Shown here: piece after piece, positions 58,918 through 64,000 of the stretch
How the letters are laid out: every line of letters starts with the position of its first letter
Position numbering within the stretch: the first letter of the stretch is position 1
Assembly (NCBI GenBank): GCA_942492735.1
Contig: OW818648.1
Coordinates: 1,302,001-1,366,000, forward strand
Origin: Sporobacter sp942492735
Lineage (GTDB): Bacteria > Bacillota > Clostridia > Oscillospirales > Oscillospiraceae
Direction: 5' to 3'
Length of the DNA: 64,000 nt
Notes under the pieces: model-generated
Told to the model about the DNA's origin: nothing
Database searches by the model: none
What the model saw: the letters and a program-made list of their open reading frames with translations, nothing else
Position numbers and translations under genes: made by a program

Positions 58918-61900
58918 TCATTGACAAGATATGACTTCAACAAACAGACTGGCAAGTTTAGGGTCAAATTGTGTTCCGGCATTTGCTTTGATTTCGTTTA
59001 TGGCATCTGCTTCAGGCATTGCTTTTCGATAAGGCCGGTCCTGTGTCATCGCGTCGTATGCATCGACAATTGAGACGATTCGAGAAAGCAAGGGAATGCT
59101 TCCGCCGCTGAGACCCTGAGGGTAACCTTTGCCGTCCCACCGCTCATGATGGCAAAGAATATAGTCTGCAATTGGCATCAGCTCAGGCGATGCTTGGGCA
59201 ATCCTGTATCCGATATCAGGATGCTTTCTTATTTCAGCCCATTCTTCTTCTGCCAGCTTACCGGGTTTGTTGAGAATTTGATCATTGATACTCAGCTTGC
59301 CGATGTCGTGCAGCGTTGATAAGAGCTCCAGCTCATTGATCTGAACATCAGAGAGCTCCAGCGCACTCCCGATCCGCTTTGACAGTGTGGCCAATCGCTC
59401 CTCATGCTCGGCTGTCAAATGGCTTTTTTCGTTCATTGTTGTTTTGATCGATGAGAGCAGAGAGCTGCGTATGCTTTTGCGCTCAAGAAGCTTTTGTTTA
59501 TACATGTATTCTTCTGCCTCTATGAGGATACTGTCGATTGTGGCCTTCGGGTTGGTTTTAGTGGCATACCCTAATGAAATGCTTAAATATAACATACCGT
59601 TATCCGTCTTGTTCTCGTACTTTTTACAGTCGTCAATAACACGCTTGCATATGGCACGGGCTTCCTCTGTTGTGGTCTGAGGCAGCAAAATGCAGAACTC
59701 ATCCCCGCCGGTTCTCGCTAATATATCCTCTTTTCGGCAGCATATGCTGAGGATCTTGGCAATCTCAACGAGAAGCCTGTCTCCATCCTTGTGACCGAAT
59801 GCGTCATTAATTAGCTTCAATCCGTTGATGTCACCCATAATCACAGAGATGGGCAATTGGCGCTCAGTGTCAAGACGACTGCACTCTTCTTCAAAAAAGG
59901 CACGGTTGTAGAGACCTGTCAATAAATCGTGATAATTCAGATAGAGAATCTCGTTCTCTCTTTTTTTGCGTTCTGTGATGTCGTAAAAGTTCATCAGTAT
60001 GCCTTGGATATTAGGATCACGCATTCTGTTAACGGCAGTCAATTGTATAAACCGATATATCCCGTCCTTACATTTTAACCTGAATTCAAAGGTTGACGTC
60101 ATACCGTCGTTTCTTGTTAAATTAAAATAGTCGTCCTGGAGAACCGCGATATCCTCGGGGTGAACAAATGTCGAAAAATCATGATTAACGATGTCCGACT
60201 GGCTCCAGCCAAACAGTTTTTCAAGATTTGGACTGACGTATCTGATCGCGCTGTTTTGATCAACAATGACGATTGAGTCGGAGATGTTGGCAATCATTGC
60301 GCGGTGTTTCGTCTCGCTCGCTAAAAGCGCCTGTTCCGAATGTTTCCGCGCGCTGATATCGCGGAAGCTCAGAACATAACCCGAAGCCTTATCGCTGGTA
60401 ATTATGGGCTTTGCGTGTCTCTCAAAAACACGGCCGTCCTTCAGCGCGATTTCTCTGACAGGCTCTTTTCCGAGTTGTTCCAAGAAATCATGAATACTCG
60501 TCAAATTCTTATTTGGGTTTACCATTGTTCCCGTTACAAAGCTAAAAACATCATTAATATCAGTCATATTGTCCGGTAATTTCCACATGTTTTTGAACTG
60601 GTCGTTACAGAAAATGATATTTCCGTCCAGATCCAAGGCCTCTATCCCATCGGCTGTGGCTTGGAGCGTTGCTTCAAGCATTATATTGGACTCCGCAAGT
60701 GCGCGTTCGGCATTCTTAAGCTCGGTAATATCCTGAATAATACCGATCACCTTAAGAGGGTTCCCGTCGCTGTCACGCTCGGTGACCGCATGCGAGTGGA
60801 TTATTCTGACGGCGTGATCATCTGCTCTGTTTATGGCAAACTGAACATCATAAGGTGTGTTCTCATCCCAAAGTGCGCGCAGCGCCTTATCCATCCATGA
60901 CCTGTCTTTTTCACTTACAAGTTCTTGAATGGTCTTAACTGAAAGCATTGGTGTAGACTGTGATAAACCATAAATGACGAGAGCCTGCTCTGATGCCCAT
61001 ACCTGCCCTGCGTTGAGATCGATTTCCCAATTACCGACATTGGCGATGACCTGCGCCGTTTTCAACCGTGCTTCACTAAGCTTCAGTTCGTTTTCAGCTA
61101 TTTTTCGTTCAGTCACGTCTCTGAATATCATCACGACGCCGGAAGTCTGACCGCTATCGTCTTTAATAGGCGCCGCGCTGTCGGCTATATGACTTTTTGT
61201 ACCGTCTTTCGAGGTTAGTATGGTATGGTTTTCAAGATGGCAAATCGAATCGGTGGTCAAAACTTCTAATACAGGATCTTTCGCTCTTGCTCCGGTATAG
61301 GCGTTTGTAATATCAAACACCTCGGAAAAAGGTTTCCCAATAGCGTCTTGTACCGTCCAACCGGTGAATTCCTCAGCGATTCTATTGAGACTCACGACGT
61401 TACTATTTGTATCAGTTGTAATAACACCGTCGCCGATCGACTCCAAGGTGACACGAAGTTTTTCTTTTTCATCATGCAGCAAGGATTGAAATCTCAGCAG
61501 CCGGTTTCGAACATACAGCGACATCAATAGTGCCAGAACCGCGGCTAAAACCGTCATCCATATTAAGAGGCGTGTAGACAGCAGTGATGTATTTTCAGTT
61601 TGCGCATAGGCATCGTCTGCCTCTGCCTCTTTTTGTCCCACGAGCAGCTGCAATTTATCCGATATCAGCTGAACCTGAGCAGATCCGGCCGTCCGGGTAT
61701 TTTCAGCAGCCAGATCATATTGCCCGCTGCTTGCAAACTCAATCGTCTTGGCTCTGATCGGTGCCCAGTCATCATATGCTGTTATGACATCAGACAATAA
61801 CGCGTTGCCGGGATCGGTTTTTATCATTTTTGAAAAATATTCAGTGATAGTCACGTCATAGGAATTAAACGCATTCAGGGCAGTTTGAAATTGTGGATCG

Positions 61901-62127
61901 TTTCTTGACAGAGCAATATCCTTCATCGCGCGATGGGCTGCGATCAAATCTGCATTTGCCTGCTCTGTTTCTACCCATGCATGGAATGAGTTCTCATATG
62001 TTTGCTGGAAAAGTGATTTTGTTTTTCCCAAGCTGGTAATCCCAAGCAACGATATGGCAATCGTTATTATTATAAGAAAAGAAAACCCGCTTATAATAAA
62101 GAAATCAAACCGTTTTATTTTATTCAT
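58918..62127 (-). CDS. Giant sensor: 4-helix, four PAS, GGDEF and HD-GYP
   Basis: 1069 residues. TM1 (12-32) and TM2 (about 185-208) enclose a four-helix-bundle extracellular sensor. Four PAS domains follow: about 225-335 (VTLESIGDGVITTDTNSN), 355-475 (VIANVGNWEIDLNAGQ), 480-600 (ATLQATADGIEALDLDGN) and 610-720 (AMIANISDSIVIVDQNSA). The GGDEF domain has the intact RTGGDEFCIL (about 807), and HD-GYP has LHDIGKLS (about 937) and GKGYPQGL. Both activities are potentially present, so the protein may be bifunctional in c-di-GMP turnover. It is a single transcription unit; the LprG-like gene begins 87 bases past its stop. Confidence 0.92.
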   Translation of the reverse strand: MNKIKRFDFFIISGFSFLIIITIAISLLGITSLGKTKSLFQQTYENSFHAWVETEQANADLIAAHRAMKDIALSRNDPQFQTALNAFNSYDVTITEYFSKMIKTDPGNALLSDVITAYDDWAPIRAKTIEFASSGQYDLAAENTRTAGSAQVQLISDKLQLLVGQKEAEADDAYAQTENTSLLSTRLLIWMTVLAAVLALLMSLYVRNRLLRFQSLLHDEKEKLRVTLESIGDGVITTDTNSNVVSLNRIAEEFTGWTVQDAIGKPFSEVFDITNAYTGARAKDPVLEVLTTDSICHLENHTILTSKDGTKSHIADSAAPIKDDSGQTSGVVMIFRDVTERKIAENELKLSEARLKTAQVIANVGNWEIDLNAGQVWASEQALVIYGLSQSTPMLSVKTIQELVSEKDRSWMDKALRALWDENTPYDVQFAINRADDHAVRIIHSHAVTERDSDGNPLKVIGIIQDITELKNAERALAESNIMLEATLQATADGIEALDLDGNIIFCNDQFKNMWKLPDNMTDINDVFSFVTGTMVNPNKNLTSIHDFLEQLGKEPVREIALKDGRVFERHAKPIITSDKASGYVLSFRDISARKHSEQALLASETKHRAMIANISDSIVIVDQNSAIRYVSPNLEKLFGWSQSDIVNHDFSTFVHPEDIAVLQDDYFNLTRNDGMTSTFEFRLKCKDGIYRFIQLTAVNRMRDPNIQGILMNFYDITERKKRENEILYLNYHDLLTGLYNRAFFEEECSRLDTERQLPISVIMGDINGLKLINDAFGHKDGDRLLVEIAKILSICCRKEDILARTGGDEFCILLPQTTTEEARAICKRVIDDCKKYENKTDNGMLYLSISLGYATKTNPKATIDSILIEAEEYMYKQKLLERKSIRSSLLSSIKTTMNEKSHLTAEHEERLATLSKRIGSALELSDVQINELELLSTLHDIGKLSINDQILNKPGKLAEEEWAEIRKHPDIGYRIAQASPELMPIADYILCHHERWDGKGYPQGLSGGSIPLLSRIVSIVDAYDAMTQDRPYRKAMPEADAINEIKANAGTQFDPKLASLFVEVISCQ

Positions 62128-62332
62128 TAGAGGAAGACCTCCCCATTCAGGATCGTTTACAAATATCCATTATAAATATATCGTAACGAAGTCTAAATCA
62201 CAATGAAATGTAAATATGTGTAACATATGGGGGGATGTGTTGTAGTTATAGTGTTTTCTCACAATTCACGACTAAAAATACTTAAAATATGTCGGAAATA
62301 AATATTATTTTTATAATATTTATCAACAAAAA

Positions 62333-62360
62333 GGATGCAGCATTTAACAATGTTGCATCC
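62333..62360 (-). terminator. Terminator of the 43-residue gene
   Basis: GGATGCAGCATT and AATGTTGCATCC pair around a short loop, and the minus strand continues TTTTTGTTGAT. Confidence 0.8.
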
Positions 62361-62381
62361 TGGTTTTGTCTGAATATAAGT

Positions 62382-62513
62382 TTATTTTTCTTTATTCTTT
62401 TTTATCACTTCAGGCTGAGCTACAACCGATTTCAGCACAGAGGACGGTGTCGATGGCTTTAAATCTGTTTTCTTCTTTTTTTTGACTTCTTTTCTTATGT
62501 TTTTATCGCCCAT
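62382..62513 (-). CDS. 43-residue Lys-rich protein
   Basis: ATG 62513 has AGGAG seven bases upstream, and the frame ends at TAA 62382. The product is about one third Lys/Arg (MGDKNIRKEVKKKKKTDLK), with SVVAQPEVIKKNKEK at the end. It has its own terminator, which supports it as a true gene. It was missed by the longer-ORF filter. No family was recognised; RNA or membrane binding by the basic regions is plausible. Confidence 0.7.
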   Translation of the reverse strand: MGDKNIRKEVKKKKKTDLKPSTPSSVLKSVVAQPEVIKKNKEK

Positions 62514-62818
62514 ATGATTTCTCCTATACTCATATAGTTTGTTCCTGCAAGCAAATTGATTTTAGCATATGATTGAACAAACATCAATCCTTCGTTTAAA
62601 AATTAATTCGGCAGGTTGATTATTGCACAAAGCAGTCACCTTTCAAATGCATAATCATTACCGAATGAATTGTAACATTTGTACCCTATCAGAGCGTAGA
62701 ATAGATAGATCAGCCATTGGAATGATCTGTACAGAATACCCCTCCAAATAAACGAATGATATGAAAATTTCGGTAATTCGTTAGACTCGGAAGCGGCGTC
62801 TTTTATGGGAGAGATATT

Positions 62819-63556
62819 ATGTATCAATATGGATTGAAGCGGCAGAAAGAGGACCGGAGAGATTTAAGACTGCCGCGTTTAAGAGCGTTGGCCGTCCCGA
62901 GACTCGTGGACCTGCGCTCAAAATGCCCGCCTATTTTTGATCAGGGAGAGCTCGGTTCCTGCACGGCAAATGCAGGTGTTGCAGCCAGAATGATGATGGG
63001 AACAACACCCATGCTTTCAAGGCTGTTCCTTTATTATCAGGAGCGGGCACGGAGCGGCACAGTATCGTCCGACTCTGGCGCCGAAATGCGGGATGTATGC
63101 AAAACGCTCACGAAATTTGGCGTATGCGAGGAAAAGTACCACCCATATAACGTTTCAAGGTTTAAAAACAGGCCGTCACCGCAAGCCTATAGAAATGCGC
63201 AGAAATACAAAATTAAGTCCTATGCGACCTTTGACAGCGACACCGCTGACGATATTCAGCAAATCAGGCAGTATCTCTTTACAAGGAATCAGCCGGTTTT
63301 GCTCGGAATGGATATCTATGAGAGCATTGAGTCAAAAACTGTGGCAAAAACCGGCCGCGTGCCTATGCCGAACACTGAAACAGAGCAGCTGCTCGGCGGC
63401 CACGCTATTTTGATCGTCGGTTATTCCGATACCGACAGAGTCCTGATCGCGCGCAACAGCTGGGGCCCCAATTGGGGTGATGACGGCTATTTCTATCTGC
63501 CCTATAAATATGTCGAAAAGAAATTAGCCTACGACTCCTGGACAATGTCGATGTAA
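62819..63556 (+). CDS. Papain-like cysteine protease
   Basis: 245 residues with the peptidase C1A signature. The active-site Cys48 is in DQGELGSCTANAG with Gln42 of the oxyanion hole, His is in LLGGHAILIVGYSD (about 197), and Asn is in RNSWGPNWGDDGYFYLPY (about 215). No signal peptide or propeptide is present, so it is an intracellular or unconventionally released enzyme. GGGAGAG lies before the ATG. The terminator at 63583 closes the unit. Confidence 0.9.
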   Translation: MYQYGLKRQKEDRRDLRLPRLRALAVPRLVDLRSKCPPIFDQGELGSCTANAGVAARMMMGTTPMLSRLFLYYQERARSGTVSSDSGAEMRDVCKTLTKFGVCEEKYHPYNVSRFKNRPSPQAYRNAQKYKIKSYATFDSDTADDIQQIRQYLFTRNQPVLLGMDIYESIESKTVAKTGRVPMPNTETEQLLGGHAILIVGYSDTDRVLIARNSWGPNWGDDGYFYLPYKYVEKKLAYDSWTMSM

Positions 63557-63582
63557 GAGAAAGAATAGAGATTATACAAAAG

Positions 63583-63619
63583 AGGCGCCCTGGAATTAAT
63601 GGTCAATTCCAGGGCGCCT
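63583..63619. terminator. Bidirectional terminator between protease and URO-D genes
   Basis: AGGCGCCCTGGAATT and AATTCCAGGGCGCCT pair around a seven-base loop, with a CTTTTGT run on the minus strand. Confidence 0.85.
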
Positions 63620-63630
63620 TGCGGATATTG

Positions 63631-64000
63631 TTATTTTATCATTTCGGCGGAGGCTTTGTCGATCTCCTCCATGACGGTGTCGTACACACCGGGGTAGAGG
63701 CTCGCGGGGTCGCCCATGGTGGTGCAGGGGATGAAATATTTCGGACCGTATTCGCGGCAGACTTTGAACACTTCATCGTGAATAACCTCGCGCGACCAGT
63801 CCTCCCTGTCAACCTTGCCGTTGTCGATGGCACCCATGATCGTGAGGTCCTTACCATACTTCTTGATGATCTCGCCGATGTTATTTGTGGACATGCAGCC
63901 CTGCCAGACGTCCATGCCCATGTCAATCATAAACGGCACCAGGTTTTCGCCATAGGAGTCGGAGTGGTGGACAATGCATTCGACGCCATGCGCTTTGTAA
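63631..64000 (-). CDS. C-terminal part of a uroporphyrinogen-decarboxylase-family protein
   Basis: About 123 residues are visible before the window edge, with HHSDSYGENLVPFMIDMGMD and WQGCMSTNNIGEIIKKYGKD, the same URO-D/MtaA-type fold as the gene at 24445. The metal-site HHSD is here instead of the HSCGN seen in that gene, so the two may have different roles. The start lies outside the window. Confidence 0.8.
   Translation of the reverse strand, partial: YKAHGVECIVHHSDSYGENLVPFMIDMGMDVWQGCMSTNNIGEIIKKYGKDLTIMGAIDNGKVDREDWSREVIHDEVFKVCREYGPKYFIPCTTMGDPASLYPGVYDTVMEEIDKASAEMIK

Noticed and set aside
62636..62827. 63-codon minus-strand ORF
   Set aside because: Overlaps the start of the protease gene, no ribosome site, no family pattern.
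1..64000. tRNA, rRNA, phage or plasmid-origin features
   Set aside because: No cloverleaf, conserved rRNA segment, integrase, phage structural gene or iteron pattern was found in the window.

Overview
The window looks like chromosomal DNA of a mid-GC, anaerobic, Gram-positive (low-GC lineage, Clostridia-type, possibly Oscillospirales-like) bacterium. The evidence is the Shine-Dalgarno-rich starts, a sortase-type LPQTG surface protein, S-layer-homology (SLH) phosphatases, DegV proteins, uroporphyrinogen-decarboxylase-family proteins, a CotA-like oxidase, Old-Yellow-Enzyme-type reductases and heavy cyclic-di-GMP signalling. No rRNA, tRNA or CRISPR array was seen, and no taxonomic marker gene is present, so this placement is an inference.

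Layout. 1-7.7 kb: a partial gene, a small membrane protein, a thiamine-diphosphate (TPP) enzyme convergent with a cysteine hydrolase, a three-gene TrpXYZ-type ABC importer with a consensus promoter and an attenuator-like leader, a WYL regulator and two tiny genes. 7.76-11.33 kb: two tandem copies of an IS30-type element, with a third copy at 28.0-29.8 kb. 11.4-18.0 kb: a fumarate-reductase-like flavoprotein, an EAL/HDOD protein, a PlsC-like acyltransferase next to a DegV (fatty-acid-binding) protein, a NUDIX hydrolase and a zincin-like protein. 18.1-23 kb: a complete livJHMGF branched-chain amino-acid importer, with an asparaginase gene upstream. 24.4-27.8 kb: a URO-D-family protein and a PcrA/UvrD helicase. 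29.9-35.3 kb: a three-gene sensory operon (solute-binding lipoprotein, HD-GYP response regulator, hybrid kinase with its own solute-binding domain). 35.3-37.8 kb: an AT-rich patch with a possible non-coding RNA, two related P-loop kinases, a broken GNAT gene and a peptide-deformylase-like gene. 38.1-50.5 kb: an enoate-reductase-like flavoenzyme, an eight-repeat LPQTG surface protein, a FIST-GGDEF pair, a two-domain CotA-like protein, a nitroreductase, an Ldh2-type dehydrogenase and an orphan sugar-type ABC ATPase. 50.5-64 kb: two tandem SLH alkaline phosphatases, a PucR-type regulator, an LprG-like lipoprotein with an MFS pump (an LprG-P55-like pair), a giant PAS-GGDEF-HD-GYP sensor, a Lys-rich 43-aa protein, a papain-like protease and the end of another URO-D-family gene.

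Recurring themes are nutrient sensing and uptake at the cell surface (four substrate-binding proteins or domains) and c-di-GMP turnover (one degenerate EAL, two GGDEF and two HD-GYP domains). There is also clear recent IS activity, and a family of dispersed palindromes begins GTAGGG and ends CCCTAC. The most unusual items are the two-domain CotA-like protein lacking its type-1 copper domain, the sensory operon without a permease, the LprG/P55-like pair outside Actinobacteria, the IS element with long direct repeats and a conserved antisense small ORF, the candidate attenuator, and a roughly 350-nt candidate non-coding RNA ending in a strong terminator.
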